Shown piece by piece: positions 1-8,290 of a stretch of 64,000 nucleotides of DNA; positions within the stretch are counted from its first letter, which is position 1; every line of letters begins with the position of its first letter. The position numbers were made by a program, and so were the translations under genes. The DNA lies in contig NZ_LS483397.1 in assembly GCF_900475595.1 (NCBI RefSeq), positions 839,001-903,000 of the forward strand. Reading direction: 5' to 3'. Under the pieces are notes generated by a model. That model saw only the letters and a program-made list of their open reading frames with translations, did no database searches and was not told where the DNA came from. The stretch is from Streptococcus uberis. GTDB taxonomy: Bacteria; Bacillota; Bacilli; Lactobacillales; Streptococcaceae.

Positions 1-568
1 TGATCAAGAAGAAGCACTGGCGATGAGTGATTGGATTTTTGTCATGAATGATGGGGAAATTGTTCAATCCGGTACACCAGTTGATATTTATGATGAACCT
101 ATTAATCATTTTGTCGCTAACTTTATTGGGGAATCCAATATCATTAACGGTACTATGATTGAAGATTATCTGGTGTCTTTCAATGGTAAAAGTTTTGAAT
201 CTGTTGACGGGGGAATGAGACCAAATGAGCCGGTAGAGGTTGTCATTCGTCCGGAAGATCTACAGATCACTCTCCCTGAAGAAGGTAAGTTACAAGTTAA
301 AGTGGACACTCAACTGTTTAGAGGGGTTCACTATGAAATTATTGCTTATGATGAGTTAGGCAATGAATGGATGATTCATTCAACGCGTAAAGCTATTGAA
401 GGTGAAGTTATAGGTCTTGATTTTTCACCTGAAGATATTCATATTATGCGTTTGAACGAAACAGAAGAAGAATTTGATGCTCGTATTGAAGAATATGTTG
501 ATCTTGAGGAACAAGAAGAAGGTCTACTCAATGCGATTGAGGAGGAGAGAAATGAAGAAAACCAATAA
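1..568 (+). CDS. potA: Spermidine/putrescine ABC transporter ATP-binding protein PotA, 5' truncated by window edge
   Basis: The reading frame is open from the window edge, starting in phase at base 2 with [10 protein letters not shown], the segment that directly follows the switch histidine of ABC ATPases. About 189 C-terminal residues are present. The Walker and signature motifs lie outside the window. What remains is the end of the nucleotide-binding domain ('GEIVQSGTP') and the C-terminal TOBE-type regulatory domain, with an acidic tail. It would energise polyamine uptake with PotB, PotC and PotD from the cytosolic face. The identity rests mainly on the following genes. It overlaps potB by 17 bp, as expected of translational coupling. 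The first Met visible (23) is internal and is not the start. Confidence 0.9.
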   Translation, partial: DQEEALAMSDWIFVMNDGEIVQSGTPVDIYDEPINHFVANFIGESNIINGTMIEDYLVSFNGKSFESVDGGMRPNEPVEVVIRPEDLQITLPEEGKLQVKVDTQLFRGVHYEIIAYDELGNEWMIHSTRKAIEGEVIGLDFSPEDIHIMRLNETEEEFDARIEEYVDLEEQEEGLLNAIEEERNEENQ

Positions 569-1346
569 GCTTTATTCAATTCCTTATTTTCTTTGGATAG
601 TGCTTTTTGTATTGGCTCCAGTCGCTCTTCTCATTTACAAATCCTTCTTTGATATTGAAGGTCATCTCACTTTGGCTAACTATCAGACATTTTTTAGCTC
701 ATGGACCTATTTGAGAATGAGTTTCAATTCCATTTTGTACGCGGGTATTATTACTCTTGTAACCCTATTAATTGCATACCCAGCCGCATACTGTTTGACC
801 AAATTAAAACATAAACAATTATGGTTGATGCTAATTATTTTGCCAACTTGGGTCAATTTACTTCTTAAAGCTTATGCTTTTATGGGAATTTTTGGACAAC
901 AAGGTGGTATTAATGCTTTTCTAAGTTTTATAGGTATTGGACCACAACAAATTCTATTTACGGATTTCTCCTTTATTTTTGTAGCATCCTATATTGAATT
1001 ACCCTTCATGATGTTACCTATTTTCAATGCATTAGATGACATTGATCAAAATGTCATAAATGCTAGTCGTGATTTAGGAGCTAGTGAAGTTCAAACCTTT
1101 TCAAAAGTAACCTTTCCCTTATCATTGAGTGGTGTTAGAGCAGGGGTTCAATCTGTCTTTATTCCAAGTTTGAGTCTCTTTATGTTAACCCGTTTAATTG
1201 GTGGGAACCGTGTCATTACACTTGGTACTGCCATTGAGCAACATTTCCTAACAACGCAAAATTGGGGAATGGGGTCAACCATAGGGGTTATCTTAATATT
1301 AACAATGCTCTTTATCATGTGGTTAACAAAGGAGAGAAGAAAATGA
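552..1346 (+). CDS. potB: Spermidine/putrescine ABC transporter permease PotB
   Basis: 264-residue integral membrane permease of the MetI-like family; forms the channel with PotC for polyamine import. An N-terminal membrane segment (about residues 9-30) is followed by five more hydrophobic segments. The EAA cytoplasmic loop is visible around '[19 protein letters not shown]', which docks on PotA. The start at 552 is chosen because GGAGGAG ends 5 bases upstream and the protein then begins M-K-K-T-N-K; a longer frame from 474 would only read through the end of potA. Its stop overlaps the potC start in an ATGA junction, so the operon is translationally coupled. Confidence 0.93.
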   Translation: MKKTNKLYSIPYFLWIVLFVLAPVALLIYKSFFDIEGHLTLANYQTFFSSWTYLRMSFNSILYAGIITLVTLLIAYPAAYCLTKLKHKQLWLMLIILPTWVNLLLKAYAFMGIFGQQGGINAFLSFIGIGPQQILFTDFSFIFVASYIELPFMMLPIFNALDDIDQNVINASRDLGASEVQTFSKVTFPLSLSGVRAGVQSVFIPSLSLFMLTRLIGGNRVITLGTAIEQHFLTTQNWGMGSTIGVILILTMLFIMWLTKERRK

Positions 1347-2119
1347 AAAAATTTGCAACTCTTTATTTAACCTTTACCTTTGCTTTGCTTTATATTCCCA
1401 TTTTTTACCTCATTTTTTATTCTTTTAATAAGGGTGGGGATATGAATCAATTTACAGGAATGACGTTTGACCATTACCAGACACTTTTTTCAGATAGTCG
1501 TTTGATGTCCATTTTGCTTCAGACCTTTCTATTAGCCTTCCTAAGTGCCCTATTAGCAACCGTTATTGGTACTTTTGGTGCCATTTATATACATCATGCG
1601 CGTCAAAAATACCAAAATGCTCTTTTATCAACCAATAATGTCCTGATGGTTTCACCAGATGTTATGATTGGAGCTTCCTTTTTAATTTTATTTACGACCT
1701 TAAAATTCAAATTAGGCATGTCATCCGTTTTATTAAGTCATATCGCCTTTTCCATTCCAATTGTGGTTTTGATGGTTTTACCTAGGCTGAAAGAGATGAA
1801 TCAAGATATGATACATGCAGCTTATGATTTAGGTGCAAGTCAGTTCCAAATGATGAAAGAAGTCATGTTACCCTATTTGACACCTGGCATCATTGCAGGT
1901 TATTTCATGGCCTTTACCTATTCTTTGGATGACTTTGCAGTGACTTTCTTCCTAACAGGCAACGGTTTTACGACTCTGTCGGTCGAAATATATTCGCGGG
2001 CCCGTCAAGGTATTTCTTTAGATATTAATGCCCTGTCAACAATTGTCTTTTTCTTCTCAATTGTCCTAGTTTTGGGCTATTATTACATTTCACAAGACAA
2101 GGAGGAAAAAGATGCGTAG
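1343..2119 (+). CDS. potC: Spermidine/putrescine ABC transporter permease PotC
   Basis: 258-residue second permease subunit of the polyamine importer. It has an N-terminal membrane segment (about 6-26), five further hydrophobic stretches and the EAA loop 'AAYDLGASQFQMMKEVMLP' around residues 155-175. The start at 1343 shares its ATGA with the potB stop and is preceded by GGAGAG; the upstream extension to 1262 lies inside potB. It ends inside the first codons of potD (8-bp overlap). Order and couplings match the usual potABCD operon. Confidence 0.93.
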   Translation: MKKFATLYLTFTFALLYIPIFYLIFYSFNKGGDMNQFTGMTFDHYQTLFSDSRLMSILLQTFLLAFLSALLATVIGTFGAIYIHHARQKYQNALLSTNNVLMVSPDVMIGASFLILFTTLKFKLGMSSVLLSHIAFSIPIVVLMVLPRLKEMNQDMIHAAYDLGASQFQMMKEVMLPYLTPGIIAGYFMAFTYSLDDFAVTFFLTGNGFTTLSVEIYSRARQGISLDINALSTIVFFFSIVLVLGYYYISQDKEEKDA

Positions 2120-3185
2120 ACTGTATTCCTTTATTGCTGGCGTCCTAGGCATAATCCTCATTTTGGCGTCTTCGACTTTTATCCTTCAAAAAAAGACAGG
2201 GTCGGCAAATCAATCTGACAAATTAGTCATTTATAACTGGGGAGATTATATTGACCCAGCTTTGCTAAAAAAATTCACTAAGGAAACGGGCATACAAGTT
2301 CAGTATGAAACTTTTGATTCCAACGAAGCCATGTATACGAAAATCAAGCAAGGTGGAACAACTTATGATATTGCTGTGCCAAGTGACTATACCATTGATA
2401 AAATGATTAAGGAAGACTTACTTGTGAAGTTGGACAAGTCTAAATTAAAAGGTATGGAAAATATTGGGATAGAGTTCCTGGGTAAGAGTTTTGATCCAAA
2501 AAATGATTATTCTATTCCTTATTTTTGGGGAACTGTTGGTATTGTGTACAATGATCAAATGGTGGATAAAGCTCCTAGACATTGGAAAGATTTGTGGCGT
2601 CCAGAATATCAAAATGACATCATGCTAATTGATGGTGCGCGTGAAGTTATGGGGCTTGGCTTAAATACATTTGGTTACTCTTTGAATGCAAAGAACATGT
2701 CCCAATTGAATCAAGTGGAAAACAAGTTACAAAGCTTGACACCAAATATAAAAGCTATTGTAGCTGATGAGATGAAGGGCTACATGATCCAAGGAGATGC
2801 TGCTATTGGCATCACTTTCTCTGGTGAAGCAAGTGAGATGCTTGATGGCAATGACCATTTGCATTATATAGTTCCGTCAGAAGGATCCAATCTTTGGTTT
2901 GATAATCTGGTTTTGCCTAAAACCATGAAACATGAAAAAGAGGCATATGCTTTCTTAAACTTTATTAATGAACCTAAAAATGCAGCTCAAAATGCTGAGT
3001 ATATTGGTTATGCAACTCCAAATAATAAGGCCAAAGAACTTTTGCCCAAAGAGGTCAAAAATGATAAAGCCTTTTATCCAGATCAAGAAACAATCAAAAA
3101 ACTTGAAGTTTATGACAATCTTGGAGATAAATGGTTGGGCATATACAATGATTTATACTTACAATTCAAAATGTACCGCAAATAA
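2112..3185 (+). CDS. potD: Spermidine/putrescine-binding protein PotD
   Basis: 357-residue extracytoplasmic substrate-binding protein for polyamines (bacterial solute-binding family 1). Residues 1-26 are a basic-hydrophobic N-terminus acting as signal or membrane anchor; I see no lipobox cysteine, so it is probably tethered by this uncleaved segment. The mature part begins near 'KLVIYNWGDYIDPALL', the hallmark of PotD/PotF proteins, and includes 'YSIPYFWGTVGIVYN' and 'GSNLWFDNLVLPKT', regions that line the polyamine site in the family. It is the last gene of the operon; a bidirectional terminator follows at once. Confidence 0.95.
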   Translation: MRRLYSFIAGVLGIILILASSTFILQKKTGSANQSDKLVIYNWGDYIDPALLKKFTKETGIQVQYETFDSNEAMYTKIKQGGTTYDIAVPSDYTIDKMIKEDLLVKLDKSKLKGMENIGIEFLGKSFDPKNDYSIPYFWGTVGIVYNDQMVDKAPRHWKDLWRPEYQNDIMLIDGAREVMGLGLNTFGYSLNAKNMSQLNQVENKLQSLTPNIKAIVADEMKGYMIQGDAAIGITFSGEASEMLDGNDHLHYIVPSEGSNLWFDNLVLPKTMKHEKEAYAFLNFINEPKNAAQNAEYIGYATPNNKAKELLPKEVKNDKAFYPDQETIKKLEVYDNLGDKWLGIYNDLYLQFKMYRK

Positions 3186-3186
3186 G

Positions 3187-3215
3187 AAAAAGCCTATCCT
3201 GAGGGATAGGCTTTT
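3187..3215. terminator. Bidirectional Rho-independent terminator between potD and maeR
   Basis: AAAAGCCTATCC and GGATAGGCTTTT form a 12-bp stem around a TGAG loop, with A-run before and T-run after. It can therefore stop potD on the plus strand and maeR on the minus strand. Confidence 0.9.
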
Positions 3216-3898
3216 TACTGTATCTGGTAGACCTTGTAGGGACGACCGACTTTTGTATAAATTTGTTCACTCACTAATTGATTATTCTCTTCCATATAGG
3301 CAATGTATTTTCGAACTGATACATGTGAAAGGCAGGTTTCTTCCGTAAGATCTTGGATTGTAAATGGTTTGGAAAGTCTCTGAATGGCATCTATAATCAG
3401 TTGATAGGTATCTTGCGAGAGCCCTTTTTCAAGAAGAAGATTTGTCTTGTTAGTGATAGCTTGTTTGTCATTGCTTTGTTGGGATTTTAGAAAATCAATG
3501 GCCGATTGTTTGATAACCATCTGATTTAATTGTTTTTGGTGATCAAAAAAACGACGGATGCTTTCTTCAAATCTGTCAAAAGTGAAGGGTTTAATCAAGT
3601 AATCAATAATACCAAAATGAAAGCCAGTTTTGATGATATTACCGTCATTAGCTGCCGAAATGATAATGACTTCACAATTGATATGGTTAGCTCTAATATA
3701 TTCTAAAAGGTTTAAGCCATTGCCATCTTTGATGTGAATATCCAGTAAAATAAGTTGAATAGAGAATTGAACTAATTTTTCTTTAGCATCACTAATGGAA
3801 TCGCTGGATAAGATGTTTTGAAAGTGATTGATTTTTTCCAAATAATTGCGATGGATAAAATCAACCATTGGATCGTCTTCTATGATAAGTACATTCAT
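3215..3898 (-). CDS. maeR: Malate two-component response regulator MaeR (CitB/DcuR family)
   Basis: 227 residues. The N-terminal receiver domain (about 1-120) shows the acidic pair E7/D8, phospho-acceptor Asp53 in 'LILLDIHIKDGNGL' and the conserved Lys in 'YLIKPF'. A linker leads to a C-terminal helix-turn-helix (about 165-227, 'FTIQDLTEETCLSHVSVRKYI') of the CitB/DcuR type. It sits 1 bp after maeK on the minus strand and diverges from malate symporter and malic enzyme genes, the arrangement known for MaeKR in streptococci and Lactobacillus casei. Expected role: activation of maePE on malate sensing. Confidence 0.9.
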   Translation of the reverse strand: MNVLIIEDDPMVDFIHRNYLEKINHFQNILSSDSISDAKEKLVQFSIQLILLDIHIKDGNGLNLLEYIRANHINCEVIIISAANDGNIIKTGFHFGIIDYLIKPFTFDRFEESIRRFFDHQKQLNQMVIKQSAIDFLKSQQSNDKQAITNKTNLLLEKGLSQDTYQLIIDAIQRLSKPFTIQDLTEETCLSHVSVRKYIAYMEENNQLVSEQIYTKVGRPYKVYQIQ

Positions 3899-3899
3899 G

Positions 3900-5423
3900 T
3901 TAAGCTCCCAAATAAGGTATATTGACAGAAAATGATATCTGATCTTTTGAACTGTTGTTGTTAAAATAACTCTTAGTATCCATTAAAAGTTGTGTAAAAT
4001 AACTTGTTTTTAATAACTGATTGAGGTCATCGGTACTAAAGCCATCATCAAGAATATGGTAAGTCGTATAGAGGAAATTGTCTTTATAACAGACGGTCGT
4101 CATGACTTTTTTGGTTTCCATTTCAGACAGGAGATGTGTGTGTAAATAGCGGTAGATCATTAAGACATTATTGAGCTGACTTTGTGATTGACATGCAGGA
4201 ATGTCACTGCTAACCTCAACATGTAAATGGATACCCTGTTCCTTGTATTTTTCTTCTTCCCCAATAAAAAAGCTGGCTAGTAATGGTTCTTTGATCAATA
4301 CAGAGAGGCTGGTCAATTTATCTGTTTCATCTTCTAAAAGACTATCCAAATAAATTTTCAATTGATCGTTGTAATTGATATCAACCAGTCCATAAATCAC
4401 ATGGAGGTGATTCATGAATTTATGGGTTTGAGCTTGTAGGGCAGAAGCATAGGTTGTTGTATAAACTAATTGGTCCATCGTATAGATGGCATCAGCAGCT
4501 TTTCTGAGGAAAATAAGGTAGCCACGTAAATCATTCTTAACGGTAATTGGTGAAATGCTGATCAGATAATCCTCATCAAGAAATCGAAACAATTGGTCAT
4601 GTGTCTTTGTGATATCTAACTGAGCAAACTGAGGAAAAAGACTTTCAAATTTCTTACCTTGAATGTTGGTTAAAGAGAGTTTGTCGGCTATTAATCCTTT
4701 TGCAGACTGATTGGTTAAAGATATTTGGTGCTGTTTATTGATAATAAAAACGGAGTGACCAATTTGATCCAACATGGCATTTCGTTCTTCTAGTAATTGA
4801 TAAATTTCACTTGGTTCTAAATTGTGTAATTGTTTTTTTAAGTGAATTGAGATGAAACTTGTCACTAGTAGACCAATTAAAATACAAATCAATAAAGCAG
4901 ATGTGTACTTTTGTTTGCTGTCACTAACGACTTCATTTAGCGATTTTAAGGTTAGTCCAACGGCAATGGCACCAATTTGCTTTTTGTGAGAATCATAAAC
5001 TGGAATGAGGTAGCGGATCGATTTTCCTAAACTGCCTTTTGCTGTCGAAATAACCTCCTGACCCTGCAAAGCAGTTTTTTCATCGCCACCTTGGAAGGGC
5101 TTCCCAATTTTTTCAGGATTAGGGTGGGTTAAGCGAATCCCTTTCATATTCATAATGACGACATAATCCAAGTCATAGTTGTGGGCAACCATTTGACAAT
5201 AGGTGATAAGTTTTTGATTCGATTCATCTTTCAGGAGAGCTTTTTGTATCTCTTCATTTTGAGTTAACATGTTACCCGTTGAGGTTAAGAGGTGCGTTTC
5301 TTGAACCTTGATGGTTTGGTAGGTTTCATGAATCATAATAGCATAAAAAATAGTTGTTGTTAGGGCAATCATGGTCACTAATACTAATGATAAGCTCGCC
5401 CATAAAGTTAATTTTCTTGGCAT
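3900..5423 (-). CDS. maeK: Malate sensor histidine kinase MaeK (DcuS/CitA family) with a degenerate ATPase domain
   Basis: 507 residues: TM1 about 8-30, an extracytoplasmic Cache/PAS sensor about 31-170, TM2 about 174-194, a cytosolic PAS about 212-310, then the DcuS-type dimerisation helix with phospho-acceptor His334 in 'QTHKFMNHLHVIYGL'. The C-terminal part, where a HATPase domain is expected, is poor. The N-box region reads 'NNVLMIYRYLHTHLL' without the usual Asn pattern, the G1 box is only 'DDGF', and I find no GxGxGL G2 box. It may still bind ATP weakly, or act mainly through the sensor. It is co-transcribed with maeR. Function is assigned from architecture and the adjacent maePE genes. 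Confidence 0.85.
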   Translation of the reverse strand: MPRKLTLWASLSLVLVTMIALTTTIFYAIMIHETYQTIKVQETHLLTSTGNMLTQNEEIQKALLKDESNQKLITYCQMVAHNYDLDYVVIMNMKGIRLTHPNPEKIGKPFQGGDEKTALQGQEVISTAKGSLGKSIRYLIPVYDSHKKQIGAIAVGLTLKSLNEVVSDSKQKYTSALLICILIGLLVTSFISIHLKKQLHNLEPSEIYQLLEERNAMLDQIGHSVFIINKQHQISLTNQSAKGLIADKLSLTNIQGKKFESLFPQFAQLDITKTHDQLFRFLDEDYLISISPITVKNDLRGYLIFLRKAADAIYTMDQLVYTTTYASALQAQTHKFMNHLHVIYGLVDINYNDQLKIYLDSLLEDETDKLTSLSVLIKEPLLASFFIGEEEKYKEQGIHLHVEVSSDIPACQSQSQLNNVLMIYRYLHTHLLSEMETKKVMTTVCYKDNFLYTTYHILDDGFSTDDLNQLLKTSYFTQLLMDTKSYFNNNSSKDQISFSVNIPYLGA

Positions 5424-5469
5424 AGTGTCTCCTATTATTTGAGTATATCACAGGCATAATTCCGAAACT

Positions 5470-5530
5470 AGCTTAAATTAATTAAAAAAATGGAATATCT
5501 TTAATTACTTAAACTAATTAAATAATCTTT
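5470..5530. promoter_or_regulatory. AT-rich repeats between maeK and maeP, candidate MaeR operators
   Basis: AAATTAATTAAA (5474-5485) recurs as AAACTAATTAAA (5511-5522), with a further TTTAATTA/CTTAAAC unit between them. A possible maeP -10 (TATACT, 5551-5556) has no good -35 box at the right distance, as in activator-dependent promoters. L. casei MaeR is known to bind AT-rich TTATTWAA-like direct repeats; these repeats resemble that class. The binding itself is inference. Confidence 0.5.
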
Positions 5531-5584
5531 ATGACCTGTTAGGACCGAGATATACTTAAATCAATTACAAAAGGAGGTCCTATC

Positions 5585-6919
5585 ATGGAAACACTACAAA
5601 AAAGTGTTGTCAATCCATCTGCTGACTTAGTACAGGCGAAAAAAAATTCTACTTTTAAAATTGGTTCGGTTCCATTTCCTGTCTATCTCACTTTGGCAAC
5701 ACTGATTTTTATCACAGGTTATTTGCAACAACTACCGGTTAATATGTTGGGTGGTTTTGCTGTTATTTTAACAATGGGTTGGTTATTAGGTACTATCGGT
5801 GCCAATATTCCCGTTTTGAAAAATTTCGGTGGGCCGGCAATTTTATCTCTATTGGTTCCTTCGGTTTTGGTATTTTTTAATCTCCTAAATCCAAATGTAT
5901 TAGAAGCGACCAATGTTTTAATGAAACAAGCAAATTTTCTTTATTTTTATATCGCTTGTTTGGTTTGTGGTAGTATTCTAGGGATGAATCGCAAGATTCT
6001 GATTCAAGGTCTTTTTAGGATGATTATTCCTATGCTGCTTGGGATGATTTGTGCCATGGCTGTAGGAACTGTAGTAGGAATCCTTTTGGGTATGGAATGG
6101 AAACATGCTTTATTCTATGTTGTCACTCCTGTTTTAGCTGGTGGGATTGGTGAAGGCATTTTGCCACTTTCTCTTGGTTACAGTGCTATTACTGGTGTTT
6201 CTAGTGAGCAGTTAGTAGCACAGCTTATTCCAGCGACAATCATCGGAAATTTCTTTGCTATTATGTGTACTGCCTTGCTTTCTCGTTTTGGGGAGAAGCA
6301 CCCATCTTACTCTGGTCAAGGTCAACTTGTTAAGGCTGGTAAAGGTGAGGATATGAGTGATGCCTTGCAGGACAACTCTGGTCAGCTAGATATTAAGTTG
6401 ATGGGTGGTGGTGTTTTAACAGCATGTTCCCTCTTTATTGCTGGAGGTTTGTTGCAACATTTGACAGGATTCCCGGGACCTGTTTTAATGATTATCTTAG
6501 CTGCTATGTTAAAATACATGAATGTGATTCCACAAGAAACGCAAAATGGTGCGAAGCAACTCTATAAATTTATTTCTGGTAATTTTACATTTCCACTGAT
6601 GGCTGGACTGGGTTTGCTCTACATTCCTCTTAAAGATGTTGTGGCGACACTCAGTTGGCAATATTTCATTGTTGTTATTAGTGTTGTGTTTACGGTTATT
6701 TCTGTTGGCTTCTTTGTCTCTCGTTTTTTAAACATGCATCCAGTGGAAGCTGGCATCATTTCAGCTTGTCAAAGTGGAATGGGTGGAACAGGAGATGTTG
6801 CTATTCTTAGTACAGCTGATAGAATGAATTTAATGCCTTTTGCTCAGGTTGCAACACGTTTAGGTGGTGCAATAACTGTTATTACAATGACCGCAATTTT
6901 ACGTATTTTATTCCATTAA
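5585..6919 (+). CDS. maeP: Malate/citrate:cation symporter MaeP (2-hydroxycarboxylate transporter family)
   Basis: 444-residue polytopic membrane protein of the 2HCT family, which imports malate or citrate with Na+ or H+. Two GG-x-G reentrant-loop signatures are visible, one per half: 'LAGGIGEGILPLSLGYS' near residue 200 and 'GMGGTGDVAILSTADRMN' near 400, plus the substrate-binding Arg context 'QVATRLGGA' near the C-terminus. AAAGGAGG lies 7 bases before ATG. Malic enzyme follows 18 bp downstream, so the pair takes malate to pyruvate. Regulation by MaeKR is inferred from the divergent genes. Confidence 0.93.
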   Translation: METLQKSVVNPSADLVQAKKNSTFKIGSVPFPVYLTLATLIFITGYLQQLPVNMLGGFAVILTMGWLLGTIGANIPVLKNFGGPAILSLLVPSVLVFFNLLNPNVLEATNVLMKQANFLYFYIACLVCGSILGMNRKILIQGLFRMIIPMLLGMICAMAVGTVVGILLGMEWKHALFYVVTPVLAGGIGEGILPLSLGYSAITGVSSEQLVAQLIPATIIGNFFAIMCTALLSRFGEKHPSYSGQGQLVKAGKGEDMSDALQDNSGQLDIKLMGGGVLTACSLFIAGGLLQHLTGFPGPVLMIILAAMLKYMNVIPQETQNGAKQLYKFISGNFTFPLMAGLGLLYIPLKDVVATLSWQYFIVVISVVFTVISVGFFVSRFLNMHPVEAGIISACQSGMGGTGDVAILSTADRMNLMPFAQVATRLGGAITVITMTAILRILFH

Positions 6920-6937
6920 AAAAGTGAGGTAGATTAT

Positions 6938-8095
6938 ATGACAAATGAACTTGGACAATTAGCTATAGAACAAGCTAGACATTTTGGTGGTAAATTAGAA
7001 ATCAGCCCTAAAGTTACTATAGAAAACAAACATGACTTAAGCATCGCCTATACACCTGGAGTTGCTAGTGTTTCTTCAGCAATAGCTGACGATATCTCAC
7101 TAGGATATGATCTAACCACAAAGAAAAATACAGTTGCAGTAGTTAGTGACGGGTCCGCTGTTTTAGGATTAGGCAATATTGGGGCAACAGCAGCAATGCC
7201 AGTTATGGAAGGTAAAGCAGCATTATTTAAAGCTTTTGCAGGCGTTGATGCTATACCAATTGTTTTGGATACCAACGACACTGAAGAAATTATTAGAATA
7301 GTAAAAGTTATTTCACCAACATTTGGTGGTATCAACTTGGAGGATATTTCAGCACCACGCTGTTTTGAAATTGAACAAAGACTTATTGAAGAATGTGATA
7401 TTCCTGTCTTTCATGATGACCAACATGGTACAGCAATTGTTGTTCTTGCAGCTATCTTTAATGCCTTAAAACTGATTGAAAAAACAATTGAAGAAGTTAA
7501 AGTTGTTGTCAATGGTGGTGGTTCTGCCGGTCTATCAATAACACGAAAACTATTGGCAGCAGGTGCTAAAGATATAACCGTTGTTGATAAATTTGGAATC
7601 ATAAATGAAAAGGAAAGTCATAAACTACAACCTCACCATCAGGACATTGCCAAATTGACAAACCGTGAGTTTAAATCTGGTAATCTAGAAGAAGCTTTAG
7701 ATGGAGCAGATATTTTCATTGGAGTATCTGCACCAGGAGCTTTAAAAGCAGAATGGATTTCAAAAATGGCTGAGAAACCCGTTATTTTTGCAATGGCAAA
7801 TCCAGTTCCAGAAATCTATCCTGACCAAGCTTTAGAAGCAGGTGCTTATATTGTGGGAACTGGACGTAGTGATTTTCCAAATCAAATTAATAATGTTCTA
7901 GCCTTCCCAGGTATCTTCCGTGGTGCCCTAGATGCAAGAGCTAAGAAAATCACAGTTGACATGCAAATTGCAGCAGCCAAAGGAATTGCTAGTCTGATTC
8001 CAGAAGATGAATTGTCTACAACAAATATTATCCCTGATGCCTTTGAAAAAGGCGTAGCCGAAATTGTCGCAAAAAGTGTTAGTGACGCTGTCTAA
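6938..8095 (+). CDS. maeE: NAD-dependent malic enzyme (malate oxidoreductase, decarboxylating)
   Basis: 385 residues, the size of short bacterial malic enzymes. Converts malate to pyruvate and CO2 with NAD+ reduction in the cytosol. Seen: 'IAYTPGVASVSSAI' near the N-terminus with the active-site Tyr, 'GNIGATAAMPVMEGKAALFK' with the catalytic Lys, the acidic metal site 'NLEDISAPRCFEIE' followed by 'FHDDQHGTAIV', and a Rossmann loop 'VVNGGGSAGLS'. It follows maeP closely and is ended by a strong terminator, so maePE form one transcript that lets the cell use malate as an extra carbon and energy source. Confidence 0.95.
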   Translation: MTNELGQLAIEQARHFGGKLEISPKVTIENKHDLSIAYTPGVASVSSAIADDISLGYDLTTKKNTVAVVSDGSAVLGLGNIGATAAMPVMEGKAALFKAFAGVDAIPIVLDTNDTEEIIRIVKVISPTFGGINLEDISAPRCFEIEQRLIEECDIPVFHDDQHGTAIVVLAAIFNALKLIEKTIEEVKVVVNGGGSAGLSITRKLLAAGAKDITVVDKFGIINEKESHKLQPHHQDIAKLTNREFKSGNLEEALDGADIFIGVSAPGALKAEWISKMAEKPVIFAMANPVPEIYPDQALEAGAYIVGTGRSDFPNQINNVLAFPGIFRGALDARAKKITVDMQIAAAKGIASLIPEDELSTTNIIPDAFEKGVAEIVAKSVSDAV

Positions 8096-8112
8096 AGTTT
8101 GAATTATGTAAA

Positions 8113-8146
8113 AAAAAACAACTTTTACCGAGAAAGTTGTTTTTTA
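8113..8146 (+). terminator. Rho-independent terminator of maePE
   Basis: AAAACAACTTT pairs with AAAGTTGTTTT around a short TACCGAG loop and runs into a T-tract. Confidence 0.9.
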
Positions 8147-8179
8147 TTTTCTAAGATAATGAGTAAAAAAAGAAAAACC

Positions 8180-8230
8180 TTGCAAAAGATTATATTATAG
8201 ATATAATATTATTAAGTATACTTAATAATA
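8180..8230 (+). promoter_or_regulatory. Promoter of the surface subtilase with a 24-bp perfect palindrome over the start point
   Basis: A -35 TTGCAA (8180-8185) and a -10 TATAAT (8202-8207) are 16 bp apart. Bases 8207-8230 form an unbroken palindrome made of TATTATTAAGTA and its reverse complement, sharing one base with the -10 and covering the expected start site. This position fits a repressor operator. No regulator gene lies beside it. Confidence 0.7.
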
Positions 8231-8290
8231 AAAATAAACTAAATTAAAAAAGTCGACGGATAGTTTTAATGGCAGACAAGGAGGTTACAA

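Noticed and set aside
474..551. Longer potB frame starting at 474
   Set aside because: It lies within potA in another frame and has no ribosome site; GGAGGAG at 541-547 points to ATG 552.
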